64,000 nt of DNA from Balaenoptera acutorostrata. Its lineage: Eukaryota > Chordata > Mammalia > Artiodactyla > Balaenopteridae. The notes beneath the pieces were generated by a model. That model saw only the letters and a list, made by a program, of their open reading frames with translations. It did not search any database and was not told where the DNA came from. The position numbers were made by a program, and so were the translations under genes. Below, piece by piece: positions 25,965 to 37,140 of the stretch (the first letter of the stretch is position 1; each line of letters begins with the position of its first letter). The stretch is taken from assembly GCF_949987535.1 (NCBI RefSeq), contig NC_080067.1, positions 29,106,039 through 29,170,038 on the forward strand. Reading direction: 5' to 3'.

Positions 25965-26480
25965 GGTTGTTCATTCATTTGCCTATTCATCCATCAATTA
26001 TTCGTGGAAGGTTCAAGTAGTGGGCTGGGTGCTGAGGTACAGACTGAATGAAACAGATAAGTATTTGGCCTCACAAATCTCCCTGTCTAGAGGGGCACAC
26101 AGGCAGGCAAACCAAAAATCATGGTAGCATGTGATGGGTACTAGGAGAGGAGAAGTATTGGGTGTTATGGAAACAGAGGAGAGGGACATCAACCCAGACT
26201 TGAGTTACAAGGTTTCCTACAGGAAGTGATGTCTAAGCCAAGATCTGAAGGATAAAAGGTATTAGCTGAGTAAAAGAGTGAGGGTGGGGGGGGGGGAGGT
26301 GTGGAAAGGGGTCCGGGCAGATGGTGAGCCTGAGTGAGCAGGGAAAGAGTTCCACGTACTCGAGGAACTGGAGGGGATTCTGTAACTGGGTAAACACTGC
26401 TGTGCTGATCAGACGGCAAGGGGAAGAACAAGAAGTAAGACTGGTACCCAAGAGGGTCCAAAGCAGAACAGAATAAGGTG
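25965..26480 (+). repeat. Old long interspersed repeat, second copy
   Basis: gtagtgggctgggtgctgag, tacaggaagtgatgtctaag and gagcagggaaagagttccac match the same family as 18885-19790. An 11-G run at 26286-26296 interrupts it. Confidence 0.55.
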
Positions 26481-26545
26481 GGAGGGATGGACTGAAGAGA
26501 GAGCTTCATAACAGAAACCACGAATCGTGATTATGTTCTGGGATG

Positions 26546-26680
26546 CGCTTCTCAAACTTTCACGTGCCTGCGAACTGCCTGGGGATTTTGTTAGAAAGCA
26601 GATTCGGATTCAGCATTTCTAAAGAGACTCCAAGTGATGTCGTAGCTGCTGGCCCCTGGACCACACTTTTGGGTCTGAAG
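26546..26680 (+). mobile_element. MER5A-like hAT fragment
   Basis: gcgcttctcaaactttcacg, cagattcggattcagcattt, ggaccacacttttgggtctg. Internally shortened copy. Confidence 0.75.
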
Positions 26681-28187
26681 GATCAACAAAGCATGGATGT
26701 GTCCCTTTTACATGGTGGCTGGTAGCTATTGTGGGACAGTTCTGGTGGGTTAATAGCGTTCCATTAATTTGGGTGGTCATAGACACAGAGTCCTGTTCCT
26801 AGGCACTGCTGAAGAAATAACCTTGACTCTTCACTTTCATGAATTCCACTTATGTTTTCTTCCTGGGTATAACTGATCAATCAACTGGGAAGGCCACTTC
26901 TTGGTCAAAGTCTCAGACTGGCTCTGACAATGGCCTGATTGGTGGCTCACCAAAAAGACACTGAGAAAGGTCGTCACCTACACCTGGGCAGTGGTCCTTA
27001 AGCTGTCCTTCTGCAGAACACTGAGGTTCTATACAGTATTTCCCAGAACTTGAATAGTAATGGCAGTCTTTTTACCATTAGGGGGGAAAAAACTGAATGC
27101 TAATGGGAAAATTTTCTTAAAGTTTTACTTCCAGGCCTTTCTCTCAGTTCTTTGGTGCCAGCGGCTATCTGAATGCTAATGAGTGCTGGGGACAATCAAA
27201 TGAGCGGCAAGCAACATAGCAGCAAAGCCTGGCCACGCTTGGTGCTGTTGTCTTTATGGCTATGTAGACTCATGGATGAGGTTTTATATTATATCCATAC
27301 ACTGAGGTCACATTTCCCTGGTTAAAAACCCTTCCCAGTTTATGCAATAGGACACATCAGGGTTGCAATGTCTCTTCAAAGTGCAACAGCAATGGACAAA
27401 TTGGAGAATTATGTCCTGTGACACACCGTTGGGCCCCTTGAACCTGCCCGGGTGCTTCAGGGCCTCCATTCCATCCGGATCAGCACAGCAGCTCTGCACG
27501 GAGCCTCTGAAGCCCAGTAGGTTAAAGTCCCCAGCCACGGTGGTGGTTTCAGGAACGCTGCAGGGGCTCAGTTGGGCTTGGTCTTTCCCCTCCTTCAAGC
27601 AACTCCCGGCTCTTATTTAGTTTTAAATTAAATCAAAATTGCAGCACATGGATTTGAATTAAAACAAGAGGCCCGGTCTTTGTAATATGCACCACATCAA
27701 TAGGAAAGGTAATTTGTGCAAAGCACATCCCCTCCTTTAATTTTAACCGCAGAGCTCTGCTTCTCCGGTTTCAAGGGAGCTGAGCACTGGGCAGGGCAGC
27801 TCACGCCAGGCACTAACTAGGGCTGTGCTGAGAGGGACAGGAACAGTTTCAGGGGAGCTTAGCGGTCCTCTTAAGCCCTTTGTGCTGGGTGTCACATGAT
27901 ACAGCAGAGCAGTTATGAACTCCTGGCCTTGAATTTAAAGAAGGTCTGAAAATGTCTCAGGGTAAACTTCCCCAACTGACTCTTAACTGCAACCTAGCTA
28001 CCAAAAACAGAATTTGCGTTATTAAAAGCTTCTCAAGGCAAATGAGGCAGAGAGACCACACTGCTCCTGACCTTGAGACCTCATTTTAAGGTTCCAAGGT
28101 TGCATGTGTGTGGATTACTAGACTACACAAAACCAATCGGGTAGGGTCTGTGCTAGGTGAGAAATTCAATCTGGGTCCTGACAGTCA
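26681..28187. other. SLC9A9 intron, apparently single-copy
   Basis: No repeat recognised. The stretch 27600-27800 is compositionally unusual: AT-rich words (ttaaattaaatc, atttgaattaaaac) beside GC-rich ones. It could be conserved non-coding DNA, but that cannot be judged without alignment. Confidence 0.35.
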
Positions 28188-28263
28188 CTTCGCTCAGTTT
28201 AACTGGCTCTAGAGGTCAAAGGTGGAGACCTTTGACCTCTAGAGCCAGTTAAAGTGAGCGAAG
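28188..28263. repeat. Near-perfect palindrome (36-bp arms, 4-nt loop)
   Basis: The left arm 28188-28223 starts cttcgctcag. The right arm 28228-28263 is its reverse complement with a single mismatch (position 28197 against 28254). The loop is GGAG. The arms do not resemble any repeat I know, and the palindrome stops abruptly at both outer ends. It could form a cruciform or, if transcribed, a hairpin. A snap-back replication event or an assembly/library artefact is also possible. Confidence 0.95.
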
Positions 28264-28879
28264 GGGTGGGGGAGGGCACAGGGTGGTGGAAGTGGCAGTA
28301 GGGTCATCCATGAACAATGTGAGCTTTGCTCAAAAACACTGCTGTACCCCAGCCATCTACACAGCTCCACGCCTTGCTTCAATGCTCACTGCCGGTAGTG
28401 TGTGCTCCCCACCAGGAGGTAAGTCATAAGCAGCTGGATCCCTCTGCAAACTGTCACCTCCAGGCACATCCAGATTTGGAAACGGGTCTGATTCAGGTTT
28501 TGTGGGGCCTGAAACTTACACATTTTTGGATCCTCTTTAAGAAAAATGATACAAAAACACCTTTCACAAATTTTATATACCATTAGGACACACTGCTAGC
28601 ACCCATCCCAGGGTCTTGGAAGGTGGACACGGGGAGCTTAAAACTGAAGCTTCTTTAACTTTACAAGTAAATCCACTTCTGCTTGAAAAACATCACCAGT
28701 TCTCTACCTGCCCAGGGCAAAAAAGGCATGCACAAGGTGAGGGTAAAGGTGATGGAAAAGGCTTTGTCAAATAGTAGGTGTAATTGACTAAGACAGAAGT
28801 TCTGGCTCTTATTTGATTGGTCTTTGAACCATCTGTGGCGCATGGGCTTAGTGAACCAAGCTTGGCCCAAAGCCAAGTT

Positions 28880-29010
28880 CTCTCTCTTAGGCTGCAAGCC
28901 ACCTTAAGGGCAGGGTTCTCGTCACTGTCTTCGTTCACCCAAATACCTACCAAAGAGAGCCTGTCAGGGAGTGTCCGCTGAATGAGTGGCTGGGTGACTG
29001 ATTGAGGGAT
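28880..29010 (+). repeat. L2 3'-end relic
   Basis: caccttaagggcagggttct and gtccgctgaatgagtggctg are a short L2 tail match. Confidence 0.5.
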
Positions 29011-29754
29011 TGTGTAAATAAATTCACGCTCCCATTTTAGATCGAGGGTCATTGTTGTTTACCTTCTCCAGAGGACTCTTTGAAAAATGTTTTAAGCTAT
29101 ATAAAGAAAGGCTCCATCTAAATTTATTAGTGAGGCATGGACAACTAGTTTCCACCAGAGAGCTTCTAAACTTATCCTTCTTACTGGATGACCAAAACCA
29201 CTCTAGACATAATCAATAACATTAAACTACATTATAATGCAAATATTCTTCAAGGGGTTTGGCTGTTTCTTCTGGTTTCAGCAGCTGTGGTGCCCACACA
29301 CCCAGAAAAGGCTAGATAGTGTGTTATTTGATCTGCTTTTTCACTTCCTCCTCAGGCTTACATTATCTTACGTTGACCTTTTAAATTCTTTACTTCCTGT
29401 CGAATATATTTAAAACTTTAGGTCCTGAGTGAGGTACGGCATATCAGAATTCATGCAGAAAATCAAAGCCCGGTCTGAACCATTCTCTTTTGAAGAAAAG
29501 TACTGTGCTGCACATGGTGAACTCCTCTAATCCTTCCTACACTCTGAAGGGGGTCAGTGGGTGCAGTGTAGAACCTGAGCCTATGGCTGGGAGGGGTGTC
29601 ACCCACGTGTGTGGTTTACTGTGAACAGGATCAGGGTCAGGTTTGCATGAGAGACATGTTGAGACATGCTGGAGTTGGCCTGGGCTAGGAAGGGCACGGT
29701 TTTGATTTAACTTTTGTTCTCATGACCTTGAGGGTAAATCTGAAGTTGTGTCAA

Positions 29755-29990
29755 GACAGGTGAGAAGGCTCTAAGTTCAAAGTCAAGAGGCCTGGGTTCA
29801 AGTCTCAATTGCATCTCTTAATGAGTTGTCAGATCGTGAGCAAGATACTCAAAAACTCTCCATGTCTTTCTCTCTCTCTTTCTTTTTTTTAATCTGCAGG
29901 AAGAGACCAAGAGTGCCTATCTTATCTTGCCCTGGCTATGAGTCTCAAAACATTACCCACAAAAGGCCTTAGAAAGGTATAAAGTGACTT
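29755..29990 (+). repeat. MIR-like relic
   Basis: aggcctgggttcaagtctca and gtgagcaagatactcaaaaa resemble the MIR core, followed by a T-rich patch. Confidence 0.6.
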
Positions 29991-30149
29991 TGGAGTTCAG
30001 CATCTATGATTCCATTACATAACCATGTAACATTACAATCTCCTCATTTTAAAGCTAAGAAGACTGTTTTTAGTGGAAAATCCAATGTTCTTAATGACAG
30101 GAACTAGCAGATGGATATTCCCTTGAATTAAACTATTAATGTCAATCCC

Positions 30150-30405
30150 ATTAAAGTGATGGGGTTATTATTTTTCTTCTAGAGGATGAAGATGATCTAG
30201 AACAGGGCCAGATAGTAAATATTTCAGGTTTCGTGGGCCATACAATTTCTGTTGCAACATTCACCTCTGCTCGTATAGCACAAAAGGCAGCCACAGACAA
30301 TATGTAAACAGAGGGGTATAGCTGTGTTCCAACTTTATTTAGAAAATTCCTGTGGGCTAGATTTGGTTCAAAGGCCATAGTTTGCTGACTCCCTGATTTA
30401 GAATA
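30150..30405 (-). mobile_element. hAT-like non-autonomous DNA transposon
   Basis: ccagatagtaaatatttcagg, tcgtgggccatacaatttctg and ggccatagtttgctgactcc are the antisense of a common mammalian hAT-type element (ends near 'tttgctgac'). I do not assign a family name. Confidence 0.65.
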
Positions 30406-31129
30406 TCATAAAGGTATCACCGAATTCTGGGCTTCCTCACATCCCCTGGTCATACACACCATACTGCTGGCCTCAGTTTTTAATGCAGCTCCAATCCAAC
30501 AGCTAAGCAAACATAGAAGATGCCAAATCCAGAAAACCACCAAGCCACGAGGTTATTTGGGCAGACGCTTCACATCCCAACATGGCTATCTAAACCTTGC
30601 ATTTCTCTCACAATCTTCTTTGTAAAAAAACAGCATTGTTTAAAATATAATCTCCAAGTTTTAAAAATAAACCACCATTCTCCAGAGTAAAGCTACTGGT
30701 ATTTTGATGGGAAAGAAGGAAAAGTGCTTCCCAGCTCCTAGAAATGCTTTGCAAAACTGCAACCCAGTGCCGACTTCTTATTTATGTGATCCAATTTGCC
30801 TTTTGCTTTCTCATAATAGGAGTCAATCATTACCAAAGTTCATCACTGCTCTAAGTCAAAGATCACCTATCGGTACGAATTATCCTCTGTATGACTCCCT
30901 CTCTCACCCCGTCGGCATGTCTGGGAATGTAGAGAAGCACTGTCAGAGGCCTACAGAAGGACATTTTTAAACTCTGGGTCTCCATGTGCCAGTACTTGAT
31001 TAAGTGACTCGTTCTCAGCCTGAGAGCTCCCACCCTTTACTGTGTGGAACAGGCTAGGAGGGAACTGAAGGTGAAACAAGCCTTTTATTCCTAGTACTAC
31101 TTCTAAAAATGTGGATTTGGGACACTTAG

Positions 31130-31315
31130 TTGGGTTTGAGGTGAAGTCTCACAGACCTGGGTTTAGGGATGATTTCATCCTTGGCCAAGTTACTTGACCC
31201 CTTTGAGATCCTGAATCTCAGTTTTTCCATATACAAAATGGGTTAATATCTGCTTTACAGGATTGATATATAGTGAGTGGCAAACAGCAGATATTCAATA
31301 AATGATAGTTTTTCT
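31130..31315 (+). repeat. MIR relic
   Basis: cagacctgggtttagggatg, ggccaagttacttgacccct, tccatatacaaaatgggtta and gatattcaataaatgatag follow MIR core-to-tail order. Confidence 0.75.
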
Positions 31316-31574
31316 CACTCTTTCCATATCTCCCTGTATACCCCAAATTGTGTTTGCTCTGTTCTGAAGCAGTTTTGTTTTACTCTCATGCATCTTCCAA
31401 TGAACTACCTCTGAGTGTAATATAAGTGTACAAATACATAGAAGGTATGTAAGGGGAAAGGTCTCCAAACAAGAAAAGGCTGATGGTAGGAAGATTAATT
31501 GAACAGAGAGAAACAGAATCCCAAGAGTAGTTCAGGGTCAGCAAATTCATTTTGTTTATTTTCTTTGGGAAAAA

Positions 31575-31690
31575 AAGAGACTCCAGGTATGGTTTGAGAG
31601 CAGAGATCCTGTCGATTTCATCCACCTGTGCCTAGAACGGCTCTTGACATTTGGTGAGAGTGCAATTAGTACTTGTTTTCTCAACTAATA
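31575..31690 (+). repeat. L2 3'-end relic
   Basis: gagagcagagatcctgtcga and ctgtgcctagaacggctctt are a short, diverged L2 tail. Confidence 0.45.
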
Positions 31691-32178
31691 ACTGATCATA
31701 CTTAGATATGATTTGCTTTTGTATTAACCATAAGAAGTTCCTGGAGCTTGGCATTAGGGAAGGAGCAGGGGTTCTAAGGAGAAGGAGCTTTAACATTGAA
31801 CAAAAATGGTACCATTTACACACTATTTACCTGCCAGTATGCAATTTATGAAATTATTAAATTATGCAAATTCTCCCAAGTGAAAATTGATCTGAAATAA
31901 GTCAGGGGAAAGTCCAATGCCTACTCCAGGCCAGTTTCTGGTAGATACTGAACCTTGAGGCCATTCCAACAAGATTCCCTTTAATTTCATTTCCCTTCTG
32001 CAAAAAAGAAAAAATCCCATTGTTGTCCAGAATGTATGGATATCCACATGGTAGTATGCACAATGGGATAAAGAGCAGTTATGCTTCCCCAGAAGGACTC
32101 CAAGTATCCTCATGGTTTTCCAAGTACCGGGAAATTACGAGAGAAGACGTGCACTGACACACAATGTAGTTCACATAC

Positions 32179-32290
32179 CTGAAAACATCATCATGTGCTG
32201 AAAGTTCCAGGGGATCTTGTGTTTCCGGCCCAGATTCAGGAGGAAGGAGAGGGGATATATGTTGCATGCTCTGGCTACAAAAATTGCTAG
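32179..32290 (-). CDS. SLC9A9: SLC9A9 (NHE9) internal exon
   Basis: This exon is 112 bp, reading [20 protein letters not shown] and then a basic loop [17 protein letters not shown]. It ends one base into the next codon (phase 1). Acceptor CTTATCCACAG and donor TCAG/GTATGT are both good. ARACNIYP and NFQHMMMF are conserved in endosomal Na+/H+ exchangers. The split glycine codon (G/GT) is completed by the first two bases of exon 11220-11373, giving the family signature GLRGA across the junction. The exon sits 1.7 kb downstream of the previous exon and 20.8 kb upstream of the next. It encodes a membrane helix, a cytosolic-type basic loop and the start of the next helix. No frameshift or stop is present, so the gene looks functional here. 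Confidence 0.95.
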
Positions 32291-33660
32291 CTGTGGATAA
32301 GCACGGGGAAACATTGAGGAAAATGTTGCTGCAATAAGGGTGAGAGTTCTTGAGCTTTAAATATTATGTCCTTAAGCTTCTCTATATTACGACCCAGAAA
32401 ACAGGAATAAACATGTCTATACATGTATGTCCAACTTGCTTCCAAAATTCATTTTTCAATGTCAGTTCCTTTCCAGAAACAGTAGAGAACTCTGTCTTCT
32501 TTGAACATATACTCGGTTTAAAATTGTTAACCCAATACCATTGCAATCACTGTAAATTTTCTCATCATGTTTATGTGACTGATAACTGACTCTACACTCA
32601 GTTCTGCTGCAAAATGTGAGGCAGGGACCGTTCCGAGGCTGTGGCATCATTCTCTCAAGCAGCACTTTAGAAAGGATAAATGTGCTTCAGCTCACGACTA
32701 TCATCTTACTTTCCATCAGTTTATACTCCTTAAACCTAGCAAGTTTCACTTAGTTTTTTTCTTTTAGTGGATTTAATTATGAGAGGAACTGTCTGTCTAA
32801 ATGTATAATACAACTTCTGCTTTAAGAGGTGTTTCATTAAAATCCAAGCTTTCTAGGTTAAAAATCTATGAAAATATTTGTGGTAGTCATCTCTCCCCTT
32901 TTGACATCTTGGACTCCTTCCCTGATAGTCCGTCTATTCTAGTTTGTCCTCAAATGGGATGGAGTTATTTGGGAAGAGGGAGCTTCCTTCTAAGATCCAG
33001 GTTTTGGATGGAATTTGAAAATTCACTTGACTGCTCAATGAAAAGAGAACAAGAGGTAGGTGCAGGTGCTTAGTTGGACCCTGGCTTCCAGAAAGGAGTT
33101 GGCTCTCCTAGCTGTTACGATCATCTGCCTGTGATCCGAGGGGCCATCTGCCCATTTTCCAAGTGGGAACAAGGACAACAGCTGCTGACTGTCCTTGGGG
33201 ACATCTGCAGTGGCTCAGTATCCTTTCTGATAGACATCCCTTCCTACTGGGAATGCTTATACCCCGGACCTAGAGCTAGAAAAGCCCCCTGCATTAAAAC
33301 TGAAGTCTAGATTTTACCTGTCCTTTTACTTACAGGAAAGGGGCTATCTTATTAAAATAAACTTACATGTGCACAATGCTTAAGACATTGAAAGCACATC
33401 TATCATGTTAATTTCACTTGATCTTTACTCTATCTTTTTTTCAAAGTCCTCACTGGAAAAAAAGATTTTACCATCTTGCCCTGTAAGTATTTCTGAAGTT
33501 CTAAATCCTGGCTGTCTTCTGATACATTCTAATGCAGATTAAATATAAAAAATGGATTGACATAATTTTTATGTAAATGATTCATAATGTGAGTTAAACA
33601 TATTTTGAATGTTCAAAAAATGTCATTTTCTTTTAGTTTTTCCCCCTTACTTACCTCAGT
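32291..33660. other. Intron between two SLC9A9 exons
   Basis: This is most of the short 1.7-kb intron. Apart from the truncated SINE further on, nothing is recognised. Confidence 0.6.
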
Positions 33661-33676
33661 ATTTTCCAAACTTTTT

Positions 33677-33784
33677 GTTTTGTTTTGTTTTTAGTTTTAT
33701 TTATTTTTGGCTGCATTGGATCTTCGTTGCTGCACATGGGCTTTCTCTAGTTGTGGTGAGTGGGGGCTACTCTTCGTTGCAGTG
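33677..33784 (-). mobile_element. 5'-truncated cetacean SINE with a perfect 16-bp TSD
   Basis: Only the 3' part of the long-type SINE is present, in reverse (tttggctgcattggatcttcg through gctactcttcgttgcagtg). The tRNA head is missing. ATTTTCCAAACTTTTT at 33661-33676 is repeated exactly at 33785-33800, so the truncation happened during insertion. It lies in the 1.7-kb SLC9A9 intron, about 200 bp from the exon at 34000. Confidence 0.93.
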
Positions 33785-33999
33785 ATTTTCCAAACTTTTT
33801 ATCCTGAACCATAACATTTAATAAAGGCCCCAATTTCTTAGGATGCTTCCCCCCCTAATTAGAATTACTTGTCTGCCTTGAATTTGAGCTTTGCAGTAAA
33901 CCTGAGGAAATTACTTTAACAATTTAACAGAATAATCACTAAAGGTAAGTAGTTTGTTCTCTTTTCTCATCACCCATTGTTCTGTATTTCAAAGGATAC

Positions 34000-34113
34000 A
34001 AAGGCTCCAAGGATGAAAAGAGCATTAAAGATATGATTCTGGAACGTGAACAGCGCCAGGCCCATGTAACAGAAGATGACATTCTCAGCCAAGAAGTTCA
34101 TAAATTCAAACAA
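34000..34113 (-). CDS. SLC9A9: SLC9A9 (NHE9) internal exon, part of the transmembrane exchanger domain
   Basis: This exon is 114 bp and gives 38 codons in phase 0 at both ends, starting [20 protein letters not shown] and ending ILGAF. That is a recognisable block of the endosomal NHE subfamily (NHE6/7/9), and the wording is closest to NHE9. The protein is a Na+(K+)/H+ antiporter of recycling and late endosomes that leaks luminal protons to set endosomal pH. The segment is hydrophobic and corresponds to late transmembrane helices of the exchanger fold. On the minus strand the exon is preceded by a TTTTGTTTTCAG acceptor and followed by GTATCC, a poor donor (TTT before it, no G at +5). The next exon (32179-32290) starts exactly where this reading frame stops. 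Orthology comes from remembered family sequence, not a search; the exon number is not assigned. Confidence 0.93.
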
Positions 34114-35505
34114 CTGAAAACAAAACAGAAAACAAAACCCATGAATTATGACTCAGCTTTGAGTCCATTTAATTTCCTGTGACTGTACTTGGTGACTGGA
34201 TGGTCCTCCTGTATCTGGGAAGGCCATCCTTTGGCCTTTTGCTCAGCCTCTGGCGGGGTGCAGGGGCCCTGCCTATCCTGCCAGGTCAGCTGACTCTACC
34301 CTGGCTCTCTACCCAGTGACAGATGCTGCAGCCGCGTCAACATCCCACCCTCCTTTCCAACTGCAAGGCTGCCAGAGATGCCCCAGGGTGCAATTAACTG
34401 GTATGATCCTCCATGGAACAATTCCTACTAGGATGAAAGAATAGTCCCTGTTACAGAAACTGAAACTGCATGATCTGCTTAACGTGTACCGTAGTGAATG
34501 ATGCAAGAATTGTTTAGCCCCTTCTGCACATCACCCAGTAGATGCACTTGAGTTCCCAGACCCTGGAGAACTAAATTTAAAAAAAAAAACAAAAAACCTT
34601 TAGCTAAATTACGTTCCTCAGGCAGGCAGGAAGGGCAAACCTGGAAAACTTAGAAACCTGTGTGAGGATGAATGTCGATTATATTTCAACATTAGAATAA
34701 TCAGTATATTTCAAACTTCAGACAATGAGACTCATTAAATTGACTGATGCAGGTATAGCCATTAAATGTCTACAATCTCTAGCTGGTAAAAAGAAAGTGA
34801 TTAATCCCAGGGATCAGTTAATTCAGCAAGAACACAATAGATACATCAAATTCAGTCAGAGGGACAGAGTAATAACATGTTATGCTGAGGGATGCTCCCA
34901 AGAGTTATCCTTAGACCATTAACTAAACAATTTAAGTTGAACAAGAAAAACATTCTCCAACTTCCAGATGAGAAGTGAAAGGGAAAGGTGTCCAGGGGCT
35001 ACAGCAAAGGCAGATTTAGAAGAGATTTTAGTTTATGTTCCAGACTCTTCATTTGGAAGTTCTGAAACTTCTTTCCCAGACCTACATAAATCATCATGTT
35101 AGGTAAACATCTCCGGAGACATTTCTCTTGATTTTTTGAGGACTCATTATTTTTTCATGTAATGTATTTACAGCCCCACAAATAATGCCCAATACCTGTT
35201 CACTGACAGCTGACAGAATGAAAAGGAGAATCTTGTCAGACACATTATTTAAAACCAGTAATAGAAAGAATGGATTAAAAAAAAAAAAACAGCTCTTTTG
35301 GTACAGGATGGTCTTTCTGCAGGGGTAGCGATCATCAATTATCCTGAGTACTCACTTTACATTCTAGGCCAGCCCATCTAAACAAACACCGTCACTCAAA
35401 TAACCACAGACAACTTGAAAATATGGGGGGAAATATAGGAGATGGGGGACACTTTTCTATCTCATTAGGTCTTTACTTTTTCAAAAAGTGAGATTTGGCT
35501 GCTGT
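34114..35505. other. SLC9A9 intron, no recognisable feature
   Basis: Unique-looking sequence with an A-run near 35279. No exon seen. Confidence 0.45.
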
Positions 35506-35885
35506 CTTAATCTGCCATAACATGTCAGGCTGCTATAACAAAATACTATAGACTGGGTGCCTTGAACAACAGAAATTTATTTATCATAGCTCTGGGTCTG
35601 GGAAGTCCAAGATCCAGGTGCTGGCTGATTTGGTTCTGGTGAGGGTCCTCTTCCTGGTTTGCAAACAGCAGCCTACTTGCTGTATCCTTACATGGCAGAG
35701 AGAAAGAGAGATCTTCTCTCTTGTGTCTCTTTTTCTGAAGGCACTAATTCCATTCATGAGCACTTCACCCTCATGACCTAATTACCTCCCAAAGGCCCCA
35801 CCTCCAAATGCCATCACACTGGGGATTAGGACTTCAACAAATGAATTTGAAGGGGGTTAGGCGGAGACATGCAGTCCAGAGCAGC
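35506..35885 (-). mobile_element. MLT1-type LTR (ERVL-MaLR), solo
   Basis: The best-preserved of the three: ctataacaaaatactataga, ggaagtccaagatccaggtg, cctcccaaaggccccacctcc, attaggacttcaacaaatga. Antisense relative to the window. Confidence 0.9.
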
Positions 35886-36399
35886 TACCCAGTTTTTGAC
35901 ATTAATAATCACATATCAAGGTTAAATTCATAGGGCTTCTTCTCCAGTCCCCATCCCAAGTGTATTTTACTCTAGAGGGGACATTTTGCTGACTAGGATC
36001 CATTCAGCCTCTTGTTAGTCGTCATACCCCAATTTGCCTCTGTGGTCCACCTCTTTCCCCACGCTCAGCCCAGCGTGTTTGGTTCAGAAATGTGTGTGAT
36101 GAATTCAGCAATTATTAGCTGGAGTTAGAACGTCTGATTGTGAGACATTAAAAAAAAAAGTAAGCTAAGGAAACAAAGGATATGTTTGTATACATATGAA
36201 TCCATCGTGTATTAACATATACATATACATATACACATAACTTGCACTCCACTTTACAGACGTTGGACATTCCTATTAAATTTTGTTTTTTACCATGAAC
36301 ATGTTACTTTCATAGCTTAAAAAACTGAATTAAATTATAACAAAAATTTTAAAGTGGAATAAAATACTTCCCAAATGTTTTCCTTCCTTAGCCTTGCTC

Positions 36400-37140
36400 A
36401 AGCACCAACTCTTCATCTTTTTACTTTCAGGAAGTTATCAAGCATTCTTATCTATTTCTAATATTTTTCTTATTTTCTTTAAAAATTGTTCTTGAGTGCA
36501 GGAGAATACAAACAACAACCAAAAAAAGCATTTATCTTTTTGTGGAACATCTTTTTCAGTGATCTCTTTATTCACAGATCCATAGATTATGTAGACAACA
36601 TGCATAATGTTACATAAATCTGACCGTATTTTTATATAATTTACTTTAATTAACTCAGTAATATTTCACAAGCCTCTTTCCATGACAATAAATCTCAATC
36701 TACTGAACAATTTTTAATGGCAGCACAATATCCCTTTGTATCTTCATACCCAATTTTATGTCACTGTATCTATTATTACCCATTATTAGACATTTCGTTG
36801 TTTCAGATTTTCCCCTTATAAACAATGCTGCACTGAGCATCTTTATACAAATCTCTCTCCCCAGCTGAGTGATTACTCCTTAGGTGAAATTCCTAGATAT
36901 GGGCTACTTCTGTCAAAGGATATATATTAATTTTTCTTTTTCAACATACTACCAGTCTGCCCTTCAGAAAGATTATACCAATTTACATCTCTAATAATGG
37001 TGCAGAGGCTGCCCTTTCCTCACACTCTTGCCAAAATTAATTTTTATCCATTTTAAAAAACCTTTGACAATCTAATAGACTCACTTATTTTAAATTTTAG
37101 ATGGTTGTTAGCATTTTAAAAAAGATTCCCTTCATAGCAA
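36400..37140 (-). mobile_element. Old L1 fragment, minus strand
   Basis: Antisense L1 3' UTR and ORF2 end: ggaacatctttttcagtg, taaacaatgctgcactgagcatctt, aattcctagatatgggctact. Decayed, with approximate ends. Confidence 0.65.
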
